64,000 nucleotides of DNA from Erigeron canadensis (GCF_010389155.1 NC_057768.1:12770501-12834500); one strand, 5' to 3'. Positions 10,815 through 23,270 are shown, numbered from the stretch's first letter. The notes: generated by a model from the letters alone, not told the origin. Translations and numbers: made by a program.

Positions 10815-12790
10815 CCCTACTAGAAAAAATGTCTTTAATGACACGGATTTGGTGTCATTAAAGGGGTGACACCAATTTGGTGTCATTATAGGGGTCAGAT
10901 GACGCGCTTTTTGGTGTCATGGATCGAGACGTCATAAAGCAATATGATATGCCCTGCGCGCGTCTTTAATTTATGACACTCTTTTACGACAAACTTTTAT
11001 GACTTTATTTTATGACCCCTTAGCAAAAGAGCGAATTTCATATATATCAAAATAATGTGTTTCATAACCACAAGTTATTTAAAAATTTTAAAATTAACCA
11101 TAAAAGTTCACAACCGCTAAATTATATAGAATTAAAGAGCGGTAAATGAAGTTTGCTACATAATTTGCCCATTCTTCACAAATTTCATCCAAATCATCAT
11201 AAGTGAACCTGCACAATAACACCACAGAATGATCAACAATCTTTACTATGTCATATTATGGTAATTTAGACATTTGATATATAGTAGTAGAAACTATTCT
11301 AAGACTGCTAATCAAACATTGCTACTTTTGGGAGGTAACAGATGGGATACCAAATTGTAGACTATCCAGAATTAGCCTACCAAATCTTAGTCAATTAGTC
11401 ACCTCTAAAAATAGATCAAAACATTTATTTCCCTTTCGGAAAGTAAATACTCCATACTTCAAACACAGATCTAGGGATAGCAATGAATAGAAGACGTGTG
11501 ACACCATATTCGCTTCCATATCCATTTAAGTCTGTCTTGCCCATCCATATCCATCAGTTACATGCAATTAGTCTATAAGTTTCAACAATGTATGCAAGAG
11601 TTATAAGCTAAATATTTAATTAGTCTATGAGTTTATTCAATTAATGTAATCATTGTTTCCACCATCAATATAAGTGTTTATGCTTGTACTAGAAATCTAT
11701 GTGTTACTGTGTTAAGAATAATATAACAAATGATCATTTTAATTAAAAAGAATCTAGTTTTAACCATGTTAAAGTAACAAAAGATATAGCAAATTTAAGT
11801 ATGTGCATGTATGTATGTATATACGGTTTATCTATGGATGATAAATACATATCCATATCCAATCTACAAATGACCAATGACACTAACCATTTATTTCCAT
11901 TACGCATCAAATTTATCCATCCATATGGATCATATCTACCTATTACTATTGTGGATCGGGTAAGTGGATATCCACCAGATCGAATGACTATTGACATACC
12001 TACACATATCAGTATATCACCAATGGAACATCTACCCACACCCTTTAAAATTTGCACTTGTATCATTATTTGGTTATCATGTTAATCTATTCAAAATCTC
12101 ATTAAATATATGAGAATATTTTGACTTGGTCCATAAACCAGGCTACCGAATGGTAATTGCTGAACAGGTTAATGAAGGATGCCTTTGGTCTAATTCATTA
12201 ATCATTCATAAAATGTAATCTTAACTTAACAGTGAATAGCATATCATTAAAAACCAAAGAACAAGGGTTACCTTAAGAGATTTATGTGACTCTCAATCAA
12301 ACCCGTCTCTTCATCATCAAACGCAAACCAATTATCAATCACTTCAACTGCATGATCTCTAGTTTATGTATCTGTTGACAGATAACTATAAGTAATTGCA
12401 ATACATATATACATCCAGGTATAACCCCAGAAACTAGACATTACCTTGAAGAAGATTACCAGGTTTGTTGGAACACTTAACTGCAATGTCCAAAAAATTC
12501 TAACTTTGAGAGTGAACTAAAAACTTAAGACCATAAAACAAAATAAGCATCGGGTATCAACAGAAGCTAAACCTTGTCTGTAAAGTTTTACTTGACTATA
12601 TTACCCAACCCACCAGTTTTGACAATCTACCAACAACAATTCGTTTTTAATCGTGTATAGCTCACTAAATGTTTACTAAATCAGAGAAAACCTGACCAGA
12701 TCTGTTTTGTCCCAAATTTTGCATGTCATATTAGTACAAGAATAAAACAAGTAGTTAAACAAAAAAAACCATTTTTCTTGATAAGGTTAC

Positions 12791-13525
12791 CTAATCATCA
12801 CCGTCCGATTCATCACTTTCAATCTCAAGTTGTGAGATATTGTTGTCTATCTCAATCCTGTCTAGATCATCTATATTTGAATCCGAATCAAAATCTTCCA
12901 TATCATGATCAGAATCATCTATCTCGTCATTGATAAAATCATTTACAGTATCATGAACACGTCCAACATCAACATTTTGAACCATTTCTGATGGAATATG
13001 TTCACGAAGAAGGTTGACATCTTCTAACAAACTCTCTGCATTATTGTCTTCTGGAATATCCCATAAATGTCTGTGGTTAATCCTTTCAATCACTTTCCAT
13101 TGTGAATTTGGTTTAAGTGAATCATTGATATAAAATACTTGTTTGGCTTGATTTGCTAAAATGAAAGGATCTTCCTTATAAACATGTCGAGACGTGTCTA
13201 TGCTTATGAAGTGAGGTTCATATACCACGTGCTTTTTTCGACGATCATTGTCAAACCATGTGCATTTGAATAATATAATACGATAATCTTTTATAAACGA
13301 CAATTGAATTACCTCATCAACATATCCATAATAGTCGTCTTCAATATTATTATGAACTCCTTGGACAGTAACTCCACAATTTTGTGTCCGCCTGCAGTCA
13401 TCTGTAGACTTAACTATATATTTAACTCCGTTCACTATGTATCCCTTGTAAGATGAAACTCGATGATCTGGAAGGCAAGACACCGCATATAACTCATTAA
13501 TTTGGGATGGATCTAGGGTGTACAC
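12791..13525 (-). CDS. DUF4216-like protein of CACTA transposon
   Basis: 244 residues. The sequence VNGVKYIVKSTDDCRRTQNCGV and a segment with FKCTWFDNDRRKKHV are typical of DUF4216, the domain found C-terminal in plant CACTA transposase genes. The tail is very acidic (Asp/Glu-rich, about residues 185-244). Its function is unknown. It lies directly downstream of the DUF4218 frame on the same strand and was probably joined to it by splicing. It is open, but the transposon is truncated, so it is probably a relic. Confidence 0.8.
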   Translation of the reverse strand: MYTLDPSQINELYAVSCLPDHRVSSYKGYIVNGVKYIVKSTDDCRRTQNCGVTVQGVHNNIEDDYYGYVDEVIQLSFIKDYRIILFKCTWFDNDRRKKHVVYEPHFISIDTSRHVYKEDPFILANQAKQVFYINDSLKPNSQWKVIERINHRHLWDIPEDNNAESLLEDVNLLREHIPSEMVQNVDVGRVHDTVNDFINDEIDDSDHDMEDFDSDSNIDDLDRIEIDNNISQLEIESDESDGDD

Positions 13526-13879
13526 CTCGTTAGCCTGATATCAAATTTGCAACATGGGAAAAGTAATTCAAGTATGTATATATACAAACATACAAGTAAA
13601 ACATATATCAACAAACAAATTAAATTCACGTTGAAATCTAATATTAGTATATTGTAATACAATATCACAAAGTAGGTTGATTAATAGTGAGTGTCATTAG
13701 TACCCGTTTTGCAAACCAATTCGGGAATGTCTCTTGTTGCATCTCGAAAAAATCTAACAATTCAGGATGTTGACTTTGTAATGAATGTAAGTGTTCTCTG
13801 CCAAGTGAATATAAACTATAAATTTATTGACATATGAACTTTAACATAATTATTAACAAATGATTTTAAAAAAAAAAAC

Positions 13880-14371
13880 TTACTCCAAGTACGGTTGCAT
13901 TTCTTCACAATTATTGTAGACAAACCATGTTGCTTTTTTCAAAAGATCACCAGAAAGGACACAAACTTCTTTCTTGCCAACCCCTCGGCCGTTTAATCTA
14001 AAAATATCCAATGCAAAGCTTCGACTATTGTTATCTATTTTGTCATCATTCTTGCCACGTTTGTCAAACTTTGATTCAACACCTTTTAAATATTGGGAAC
14101 AAAATGTCATAGCTTCTTCAACAACATAAGCTTCTGCAATCGACCCTTCGGGTTTAGCTTTATTTCTAACATATTTCTTTAAATGGCCAAGGTATCTTTC
14201 GATTGGATACATCCACCTTGATTGCACAGGTCCTCCTAAAATTGCCTCTTGAGGAAGATGCACACATAGGTGCACCATTATTGTAAAAAAAGATGGAGGA
14301 AATATTCTTTCAAGCTTGCATAAAATGTTAACTATCTCTTTCTGCAACGCTTCCAACTCTGATATATACAA
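13880..14371 (-). pseudogene. DUF4218 segment of CACTA transposase gene
   Basis: 163 residues with FPPSFFTIMVHLCVHLPQEA and RWMYPIERYLGHLKKYVRNK, hallmarks of DUF4218, which follows TNP2 in plant CACTA genes. It overlaps the end of the TNP2 frame by about 40 bases in another frame, indicating a frameshift or an intron at that point. Likely part of one spliced transposase gene in the ancestor. Confidence 0.85.
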
Positions 14372-15495
14372 GGTCGCTTCTGTGGTTTCTTAAAAAACCG
14401 AGACAATTCTATTAGTGCAACCCGAATCTGTTTTGTCATAAAAGGACGAATTGCAATAGGAATTATGCGTTGTAGTAAAATGTGGCAATCGTGTGATTTA
14501 AGCCCATGTATCTTTCCTTGATCAGCCATCACATTTTTTTCTAAATTTCCTGCAAATCCATCTGGAAAACGCACAGACTTGACTAGATTACAAAATTGTT
14601 TTCTTTCTTCACGAGTTAAAACATATGAAGCATGTGGTTTAAGCAGGCGATCATTATTTCTTACTAAGTGAAGCTCTTTACGTATATTCATATCTTCCAA
14701 ATCCTTTCGAGCTTTGTATGTGTCTTTCGTCTTTCCATCTATGTCTAATAGTGTTCCTAAGACGTTCTCACACACATTCTTTTCAACATGCATCACATCA
14801 ATGTTGTGACGGATTAGCAACTTAGACCAATACGGGAGTTCGAAAAAGATACTTTTCTTTGACCAATTTAAATCCTCTTTGTTCCGTTTTCTCTTTTTTT
14901 CTACATGAGCAGGATGTTTACCATGTTGATGTATATTGATATGTTCCAACTGACGTAAGCAATCATCTCCGCTGATAGGTTTAGGTGCATCCCTAGTCTC
15001 TATCTTCCCGTTAAAGTCTCGTGCATTCCTCCATGAGTGACTAGTTGGAAGAAATCGCCTATGACCCACATATGCTATTTTATCTCGTATACCTATACTG
15101 CAAGGATCATCGTTACATGTTGGACATGCCTTGTATCCACTCGTGGTCCATCCAGACAAATAACCATACGCTGGAAAATCATTGATTGTCCATAGAAGTG
15201 CAGCACGCATGTTGAATGTCTGTTTTGATTCACAATCATATGTCTCAACACCCTTATCCCATAAAAGTTTCAACTCATCAATGAGTGGACGCAAAAATAC
15301 ATCAATATGCTTTCCTGGTGAATCGCGTCCAGGAATTAACAATGTCAACATAAATGAAGCATCTACCATAGACTTCCAAGGAGGCATATTGTATGGTATC
15401 ATCACAACAGGCCACATACTATATGAAAGACTCATTGCCCCGAAAGGATTGAAACCATCACTCGCAGGCCCCAATCGAATATTCCGAGGAACCAT
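14332..15495 (-). pseudogene. TNP2-type CACTA transposase (Transposase_21), N-terminus missing
   Basis: The frame encodes RNIRLGPASDGFNPFGAMSLSYSMWPV and later CPTCNDDP, GHRRFLP and IDVMHVEKNVCENVLGTLL, the standard run of the TNP2 transposase family. The family normally has several hundred residues before RNxRLG. Here the frame upstream of 15490 is unrelated (Copia DNA read backwards), so the gene is beheaded by the recombination junction. TNP2 is the catalytic transposase in En/Spm-type elements. Two genes follow in the same direction. Confidence 0.88.
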
Positions 15496-16687
15496 GACAA
15501 TGAAAGGTCTTTCACCATCCTGGGAGTACTTTTTCGTCCACTTGGTTGAAAGTTTGGGTGGGAGTTCTGGTGGATTGGAACAGATAAATTCCTTCCAGGT
15601 AGAGATGGCATACTGCCTATGGAACGGACTGAGAGTAGACTTCACAAACACCTTGTTCAGGAGCTTGGTGTTCAAATTAAAAGGTAATAGGGGACCTTAC
15701 ATCCCATTTTCTCGATTTCTATCTTTTTATTTTAAATTAATTCTGGGCAGAGAGGCATACAAAAACACACTCTCTTTATACTTTGTGCCAGAATTATTGA
15801 GGAATCTAGACAACCTTGGATCCACAACTGATGAGGTCCAGATTCCTCCTAGAATGTTGCTGGCATTTGCAAAAACTGACGCACCATTACCAGGTGGCTT
15901 AGAAAGACAACTGGGTGGGCCTCAAAATAATGAGGGACCCACCAGTTCGTCTACTAGTATTGTGACTATTGCCGAACCTTGGCAACAGTCTATCCCCACC
16001 AGCTCCAGCATGTCAGTCCTTCCAGCTACCTACCCCGGAGACCTCCCAACAGGTATCCGGGCTGTTCTAAAGGCAAAAAGGTCAAAACAACGCCGTCTTA
16101 GGAACCAGTCAGAACTTGTCACTGACACTAGTACCCCAACCAGCCCTTCAGGTACTTCCCAACAAGTACTTGGAGAAAGTCAAAGGGATACAGCGCAAGC
16201 AACCACCCTCGAAACTTCTTTAGGAGAGGGCAGTGAAGATGCAACTGGGTCAGCCCAACCTAGATTAGAGTCCGTGTCAGCACAAATCTTGCAGAGCCAA
16301 ATTTCTGACACTCTAATTGCACGAACCGACGAAGTTTTTGGCCAGTCACAGCCTGAGATCGAGGTTCCAGAATCTTTGGCCTATGATATTACGACTGAGG
16401 AAATAGCAGTTGTAATTGAGGCACCATTGACCTCTTTCCAGGAAAAAATTCTACAAACTGATGAAACCATTGAGGAAACTCAAACTGGTCATCAGGAGTC
16501 TGAACAACTTGTTCAGCCACCCCCAACATTTATGGATCTTGGCATAAATGAGGGTGAGTTTCAACTTGAATCTTCGGATTCAGTTGAGACTGAATCTGAC
16601 GAGGAAATGGCTGATGCTTATGTACTTGATCAGCTCCCTTCTTTCCTTGGTCAACCCCAAGAACCACAAGTTTCAGTTTCACTATAA
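15496..16687 (+). pseudogene. Copia accessory ORF downstream of pol, N-terminal part
   Basis: About 395 residues, beginning near MKGLSPSWEYFFVHLVESLG, with a folded-looking N-terminal part (to about residue 140) followed by a Ser/Thr/Gln- and acid-rich tail. It sits between pol and the 3' LTR, where Sireviruses carry an extra ORF. I recall similar proteins as abundant in Asteraceae retroelement annotations, but cannot verify. I see no signal peptide or membrane segment, so env-like is not supported. Its beginning is lost at the CACTA junction; the same frame continues leftward only as antisense of the transposase. Confidence 0.6.
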
Positions 16688-19005
16688 GATTTCTCCTCAT
16701 TTCAAGGAATTCCACCACATGCCTCCAGATCACTCTTAAACTCACTCTTTGTGCCTAGAAATAGGCACATACTTACGCCACCCTCGCCGTCGTTCACACC
16801 TGAGCATTCTCAGCATGAACGACAATTTGAATCTCTTCCCCTTCTTTCTTCAACAACTCCTCTTCTATCAACTGGTGCTACTACAACTGGAGAACCAACG
16901 ACTATATTACCTCCTCCAACCTGTAGCTTTTAGAGTTGGTCCAGTGACACCTTCCCCTCCATCACTGGATAGCCAGTTCGTGTCTTTTCAAGCTGTTCTC
17001 TCAAACCTTCTTACAAGGGTGGAGGAGATTCAAAAGACACTGGAAAAGAATACCAAGTCCCTCTCCAAATACTAGAAGGAGCACATTACAAATGTTAAAG
17101 TAGTTGACTTGGGGATTAATAACTTTTCAGAAAATGTGGACTTGGTGTTCAAGAAGCTCAACGAGTTGGTCAATTCCTCCAATCAACTGGAAGCATCATT
17201 AAATTAGGCTTTTGCACTGACTCAATCTGGAGTCACATCTTCAATTACCATCCTGTTGAGCACAACTGTTAGATCATCAGAGGTTGATTTGAAGGAGCTT
17301 GAAAGACAGGTTAAGTTGTTATCTGAAAAACCTTGTCTAGATAAGACAGAGCTTAGTAACCAGTTGGCCTCTTCAGTTGGTCAAAAGATAGAGGATACCT
17401 TGGCGGCTAGAGAACAACAATTTCTGGAAAAGGTGATATCTGAGATCACCAAGACTGCAGCGCCCCAGGTTGATCTCACCCCCATTACATCTGAGATTGA
17501 TCGGTTGAGGTGCAGTCTGGACACTTTAGCTAACAAGTTATCTGATCACTCAACTGCAATAAAAAATTGGACAACTGGAGTTGGCAAAGAGAAGGAAAAG
17601 GAGGTAGTAAGGGAAGCAGTTGCAACTGGGCTCTCTCTAGATGATTTAAAAATACTTCAAGCAATTCAAAAGAGCCAAGACACCACTTGTGGCAATGTCT
17701 AGACTCAGTCTCAAGAAATAAATCATTTGTGGAGGAAAGTTCGCATTATCTGTAGAGTTTTCAAGGAGTGCAAGAACATGGAATCATGGCAGCCTCTAGG
17801 TCGCTTAACTACTAGTCATGGAGACTTTAAAGCAATAAGAAAAGGACTAGATGCTGCCAAGGGGGAAAGATTTGTTCATGCCCCTCGCACTCTTATTGAA
17901 ACTCCAAGTTCAGGAAAGGAGGTTGTAGTTGGTAGGACTAGTACTGATGCTAGTCAGGTAGTTGTTGCTGCCAGTACTGATGCTGGTGAGCAAATGATTG
18001 AACAATTTGAGGATGTAGTGGACAGGGGAAATGTGGACAAGGGAAGGGAATGGCCACTGATAAGCTGGCCACTGATATTCCTTTATTAGAAACTGGCAAT
18101 GTTGATCAGCTACCTCCAGTAACAAAAAGTGAAAGTCAGAAGCTGGCAAGAATTGGAAATATTATTAAGGAAAGGAAGAAACAAATGAGAGTCAATCAAG
18201 CTGAATCAAGAAAAAATCTTCCTCCTACTCTGGTTGATGCCACTGACTCACAACTGTTGGGTTTGACACTTGTTGAATATAAGAAGATCAAAGAAGATCC
18301 AAGGATTATCAATGTCTTGAGAGAAATGCTGGAGGTTGAACTGGATAAGCACTATCAGAATGATGAAGCTGACCACGATGCCAGATGTTTGAATATATCA
18401 GTGGAGAAGGCAAAAGAGGTGAGAACTGAAGGGATTCTAAAAAGAACTGAACAAGTAAAGAAAGTGGTCAAACAGGTATTGAATCCACCCAAGTCCAAAG
18501 GAAGAAAACAAAAAGCTTTGCCAAGGGATGCAAACCTGAGGACTTGGGTAGAACCAACTGAATCCACAAATGAAGATATTCAAGATGCTACTCACAAACT
18601 GAGCACGAGCCAGATCAAGCTGACCAATGAATCTGAGGCTCGGACATACTTATCTGATGTACAGCGTTGAAGGCACAATAAGGGGAGGATTACCGATGTG
18701 AAAGTATCGATCAAACCTGGTGCAAAACACTTTGTGGTGGTGGTTCAATACTTTGGTGGGCCAAAATGAACAACTGAGAATCCTGATGTTCATCAGTATG
18801 ATCATTCAGAGCATGTGGAGATGCTGAGCTTGTTGGAGAAAAGGCAACACAAGAACAAAGCTGAAAAAGGCTGGAAATATGTATTGTAGAACCTGATCAA
18901 ATTCAAAGAAAATGTTGAAGAAAGACTGAACTTTATTTGAGAAGACCAGCAGCCTATTTCAACTGTTGCTAAGAGGAGGAAAACTGGCGAAGGGCCATCT
19001 TTTTA
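16688..19005 (+). pseudogene. Copia accessory ORF, coiled-coil C-terminal part, broken
   Basis: A series of forward frames (about 16749-17075, 17256-17702, 17727-18089, 18050-18670) separated by stops and shifts. The 17256 piece is a clear coiled coil (ELERQVKLLSEK, IDRLRCSLDTLANKL). The 18050 piece is Lys/Glu-rich with KERKKQMRVNQAESRKNLPP. The second Copia fragment (25022-26986) has a coiled-coil protein at the same place. Function unknown. Bases 19006-19279 are AT-rich, non-coding. Confidence 0.55.
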
Positions 19006-19279
19006 AGTTTTCCTTCTATCTATCTACTTGTAATTTTATTTACTTTCTTGTAACTGTTGTAAAATTATTGTATATACAAGTTGCCAGATTGTAACCTACA
19101 AGATAGATAGCTGATAAAATCTACAAACAAATTAAAATTGAACCTAAGGCATTTAATGATCTATAAGAATGCCTTGGAAAATTAATAGGTTTTATCAAAC
19201 TCAAGTATTTCAAACTTATACTTATATAGAAACAAGTTTGAAAATACTTGGCAATATTTCAGGACAATTAGTAGGAATT

Positions 19280-20257
19280 TGTTAGGTCCAGTTTTGCTGA
19301 AAACTGGAGCTCTCCAGTTGCATCTGGAGATTGAAGAATTTTCCGAAATATTTGAAATCCAGTTGCAATGTACAGTTTATGCAACTAATGACTTCCTCCA
19401 GTTGAGATTTGAAGAATAACATCTGAAGACATTCCAGCTGAAGTCAAAGACAACAAGTGGAAGAAAGAGAAAGGCAATGGCAGCGAAGCCCAGTTGACTT
19501 TCTGATCAGATAAATCAACTGGAGATCCTTCAATATAAATGCTCTTACAAAGCTTTACACTAATTACGAGGAGGACCTTTTACACTACATCCTTTTACTC
19601 GAACAATAATCTTGTCTGTGGATACAAGTGCAAAGATGTAGAGTGGTTGAATAAAGTAACCTTTTGTCTTACTTTATTTAGCACACACACAAAGAATCAT
19701 TTACTAATACTTTTGTGTGCTGTCAACCATATTTGTACGTCGAAGTTGAGATCCCAACGCTCAACCTTCGACTATAAATAGAGGTCCTTGCACAAGCATT
19801 TTAATAACTTTGCAAAAACAGATATACCTGCAATATCGTTGGTGAACATGTGCAATATTCTCTCAATCGCTAAAAGGAACATTTCACAACTCTAAGTGTT
19901 TCGATTGTATAAGAGAATTTCCAAGTACAGATCAATTGTATTTCATAGGTTGTTAGGATATTTACATTCGTGTATTATCTTGGTTCCACAACAACCTTGT
20001 ATTTTATTTAACAATCTATAAATAAAATACACTCGAAAAATTAAACATTGTCTCACCAATTTACTTTACTTGTACTTTACATTATTGCTTCGTATTTACT
20101 TATTTGTATTGTCACCTTAATAGGTAACTTCCAGTTAACCTGGTACACTATTCACTACAACTGGTCACGTCCAGATACAATGAACGTGTTGCAAAGTAAA
20201 CTCACAATCGACATAGAGGTGTCTTCAGTACTCATCTATTAACAGTTGGGCCTTACA
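19280..20257 (+). repeat. Copia 3' LTR
   Basis: 978 bp, the same length as the 5' copy, with scattered substitutions. It ends CCTTACA followed by the TSD AAGTC at 20258-20262. TATA box at 19773-19780. Confidence 0.92.
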
Positions 20258-20262
20258 AAGTC

Positions 20263-20881
20263 CATTCATGTGTCAGTTTCTGATCATTTCCCTAAGCCTT
20301 TTCCATGCATCCACTAGTGATTCTCCGTCGTCTTGCTTGAAAGCCTTCATATCTCGAAGCATTTTCCTAGCTATACTCGGGGGAAAGAATCGTGAGACAA
20401 ACTTTTCACGAAGTTGATTCCATGTAGTGATGGTACCTTCATCGAACCAAGCACGTGCGTCTCTGGTGAAAGACGACGGAAATAAGCTAAGTTGCACATC
20501 GTCATCGGTGACGCCTCCACCATATTTGAACATTTCACACAAACTGGTGAACTTGCTTACATGCTTATGGGGGTTGGATTTGGCTTAGCCATCATATTGG
20601 TTGTCCTGGATTAACTTAAGGTGGTGTCATTTGACCGAAAACGAATCCCCTAAGTTGGGTAAGACTATGGCCGATCCGGTAGTCGGTGTTACGGTCGTCG
20701 TCCTTTCCATCATCGGTTGGTCAAAATCGTCTAATTCACCTCTAGGTGAGTTTGGTTGAAACATAGTGTCGGTTGATCCTACGAGTAATGATGCTGATCT
20801 TTTGAATCTAGTCCTACGTCCGAGTCTACTTAGGCTTGTCGAAACGCGTCTTAAAACTGTTCCGGATCTCAAACGCATCAA
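20263..20881 (-). pseudogene. Athila-type gag, N-terminal half (A0)
   Basis: Minus-strand start MMRLRSGTVLRR, then a frameshift, then the retrotransposon gag domain: LFPSSFTRDARAWFDEGTIT, TWNQLREKFVSRFFPP and LVDAWKRLREMIRN. The frame is cut at 20262 by the Copia target duplication and resumes at 4739. The homologous gag in element A is at 45728-47384; that copy has four extra residues (ELNE) in the central motif. Confidence 0.85.
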
Positions 20882-21154
20882 CTACCTAAATAAGCTGCAA
20901 AAGTCAAGAAAAAGATCAACGCACCAATTTGAAAACTAAATTAAACTACTTGAACTAAAAATGAAAAAGAAAATATTTTTGGGTTTTTTGGATTTTTAAG
21001 AAAAATGAAAATATGACCTTATTAAGCTAACCCTAATTTTAACCTAATTTGACTTTTGACCTAAATGACTTAACCTAAGTACTGAAAAGTAACTACTTCA
21101 TGCCAAAACACAAAGCATGATCGAATTACACTACTAAACTAAGAATGTGTCGTA

Positions 21155-21172
21155 TCCCCGGCAGCGGCACCA
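21155..21172 (-). promoter_or_regulatory. Primer binding site, tRNA-Asp type (A0)
   Basis: Minus strand reads TGGTGCCGCTGCCGGGGA, one base different from the PBS of element A. It is the Athila-type primer site complementary to tRNA-Asp, seven bases from the LTR. Confidence 0.8.
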
Positions 21173-21179
21173 AAAAGCT

Positions 21180-22717
21180 TGATGTGCATTTTTATTATTG
21201 ATTCTAGCTTTTAAATTTATGAAATTGTACAAGTAAATTATCCTAAAACTAACACACTTACGAGCAGAGAACCCGATCTTGTGTAGTATAGTCCAGTGGT
21301 AAATTATAGGATCGTTCACAAGGACGCTTGCACTACCTAATCTAATTATATGTGTAATTCTAGTTTGTTTTGGGGGTTTGTCACTAATTCCTAATAAACT
21401 ACTACCTAACAGTAACTATCTGGTATTACCAGGGCAGACTGCGTCAGAAGACACAACGTAAAATAGTGAAAAGCAAATAACAATAATTAAATTAAAATAC
21501 TTGTTTGGCATTTCCGATCTCATGGTACAAGCAAATACTATTCTACTTGTTTGTTAGACTGTTGGAAACTTAATCACGGCTCAAATTCTCGTTAGATTCA
21601 CTTTGCCTAAGTAACTAGTGTTGTCGCTAGACTCACACTACCCTATAAACAAATTCTTGCTAAATTCATTGTTTAAGCATTAGTGATCTAAAGTTTGTGT
21701 TACTAGTTCATCTTTTAGTTACCCGGATCTTAAGCCATTACCAGATAATAATTCTCTCCGGTGACCATAGTGCTCGGTTACAAGTCACTTGATCGTGTCT
21801 GACATTGTTAAGCTTCATGTTCAATTCATCATAGTTACTATGGTTCTGGATCCCACGGTTACAAGTCAATCACCTTTTACATCTAGTTATAGACCGACTA
21901 GTGTCTTCCATCTTAGCATATTAGTCCTAGTTTATGATCATAGAAAACCATCAGAATTAAACTAATATTTTTAGATATACAACCTATAATATCATGAATT
22001 ACTAATAAACATGGATCTACGATAAACAATATACCACACTCCAACAAAATCTAAACAAACAAAGTAAAACAATAAACATCTACATGATCACATTGATCCA
22101 AACAAGTATTTAGCCTACTAGCCTAACATTATTAAAGGAATAACAAAGTCTGAAAAGATGAAAGACATTGTTTGATAAAGTAAAGTAAATATAAAGATAA
22201 GATCGGAAGGTGTTAGAAAACCTTCTTGGAAATTTGCAAATCGATCTAGGGTTGTTGCTGGGCGGCTAGGGTTGCTGAATCGGCCTTCTCTTAGAGTTTT
22301 GAGGGTTAGTTCGGCTTAAATAGTGATTTAAGTCGGTTGCTATTCAGGGCCGACCAACGGCGCTGGTGGGCTCACCAGCGGTGCTGGCTATGGGCTTTTC
22401 TGGGCCAGCGGCGCTGGTCTGTGGCTAGCGGCGCTGGGTTTTCTCCAGTTATGCTAGCATGGCTGCCAGTGGCACTGGTTGTTTCTGTTTGTACTCGTAC
22501 TTCTTCGTTCGGCGCCCAAATCACTTCCTTGTGTCTTGTAACTTCATAGGCTTCTTTCTTGATTTACTTGATGTCATTTATCCTCTCTCGCATCTTCCGT
22601 GAACCTGCATAAACATACGATTCCATTAAGTACCAATAGTTCCGAAATATTAACTCATTTAAGCATTGAAATAAAGTCTTTCGATAGGGGTTTTTATCAC
22701 AAAATGGACGCTTATCA
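21180..22717 (-). repeat. 5' LTR of Athila-type element A0
   Basis: 1538 bp, TGATGTGC to CTTATCA on the plus strand. It aligns over its length with the LTRs at 38003-39565 and 47711-49252. It contains cluster 2 of the GC-rich 13-mer. The matching 3' LTR is missing from the window. Bases 22718-22830 to its right hold no recognisable feature. Confidence 0.85.
22355..22475. repeat. Cluster 2 of the CCAGCGGCGCTGG motif
   Basis: Five or six degenerate copies of the near-palindromic 13-mer within the A0 LTR, at the same place as the clusters in both LTRs of element A. Confidence 0.75.
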
Positions 22718-22834
22718 GACATAAAACACATTAAACACATCTAAGCATTTAAATCTCCTATAGACTTAACGGACACATAGTGTTGACTTAACGACTCAAG
22801 TCAACCGTTAATTAAAAAGTTCGGTATGTTACAA

Positions 22835-23270
22835 AGATGTTAAATGTCCTGCTAAAGTGAAGGTTGTTAAGCAATTTGTAAATGCGGCAAATGATGATGG
22901 TTTTATTACTGTTGCTCATAAGAAGGGTAAATCTAAAGCACGAAAGGTTGAGGGTATTAAGTTTACAAAGCCTAAACCAAACTTTTTTTATCATCAAAAA
23001 CAAACTTCGGGAGCTGTTCAAACGCCTAGTTCAAGCATTGAAGGCCCAACGAATAACAATGGGGTTGGTCCTTCATTTGTTAGCACTAGCAATACTTTTT
23101 CAATTTTGGATGAGGCATTTGCAAATCGGCCAATCGAAAGAAAGGAAGTCATTATGAATGATAATTCTCAAAAGGGTGAATTTTCCTTTAAACATGTTCA
23201 AAATGATCCGAAATATTCTTTTGTGCCGGATAGTGATGAAGATGATATTGTTGATTCTTATCATTAGTAT
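22835..23270 (+). pseudogene. LINE ORF1, C-terminal part
   Basis: Begins within a zinc knuckle (KDVKCPAK) and continues NDDGFITVAHKKGKSKARK, a basic motif typical of plant LINE ORF1 C-termini, then TSNTFSILDEAFANRP and an acidic end SFVPDSDEDDIVDSYH. ORF1 proteins bind LINE RNA. The N-terminal domain is missing. The following intergenic stretch, with GGGGGCAAGCACTCC, recurs inverted at about 28500. Confidence 0.7.

Larger units (their letters stand above)
10815..15495 (-). mobile_element. CACTA transposon with TNP2 relics, 3' end present, 5' end lost
   Basis: The left end CCCTACTAGAAAAAATG resembles a CACTA terminus with one base changed, and is followed by TGTCATTAAAG and TGACAC subterminal repeats. 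Minus-strand genes TNP2, DUF4218 and DUF4216 follow in the order usual for plant CACTA transposons. The TNP2 N-terminus and the 5' terminus are missing: within TNP2 the sequence switches at about 15490 into Copia accessory ORF. Bases 11000-12790 hold no gene that I can support. Confidence 0.85.
4745..20257 (+). mobile_element. Complete-ended Copia element with TSD AAGTC, RT region replaced
   Basis: Two 978-bp LTRs (4745-5722, 19280-20257), both TGTTAGGTCC to CTTACA, flanked by the 5-bp duplication AAGTC (4740-4744, 20258-20262) inside the A0 gag. PBS, gag, protease and integrase are recognisable; reverse transcriptase and RNase H are absent. After integrase the sequence enters CACTA DNA (9825) and returns at about 15496 in a downstream accessory ORF. 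By eye the first 90 bases of the LTRs differ at several positions, so the insertion is not recent. No good PPT is visible before the 3' LTR. Confidence 0.9.
3157..22717 (-). mobile_element. Athila-type Ty3/gypsy element A0, truncated, split by a Copia
   Basis: Read on the minus strand: 5' LTR (21180-22717), PBS complementary to tRNA-Asp (21155-21172), gag N-terminal part (20263-20881), a Copia insertion (4745-20257 with TSD AAGTC), gag C-terminal part with zinc knuckle (about 3660-4739), and the start of the protease (3157-3560). The remainder and the 3' LTR are lost at the junction with the LTR at 3156. It is close kin to the full-length element at 38003-49252. Stops and frameshifts make it non-functional. 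Confidence 0.85.

Noticed and set aside
11743..12085. Overlapping 90-110 codon frames on both strands
   Set aside because: Low-complexity, AT-rich, no domain, within the non-coding part of a CACTA element.
15182..15495. N-terminal 100 codons of the forward open frame reaching 16687
   Set aside because: This part is the antisense of the TNP2 transposase; the accessory ORF can only begin after the junction.
15496..18670. Envelope protein
   Set aside because: Position fits an env-like ORF, but no signal peptide, transmembrane segment or cleavage site is seen.
19006..19279. Polypurine tract before the Copia 3' LTR
   Set aside because: The bases before 19280 (AGGACAATTAGTAGGAATT) are not a convincing purine tract; it has either decayed or been replaced.
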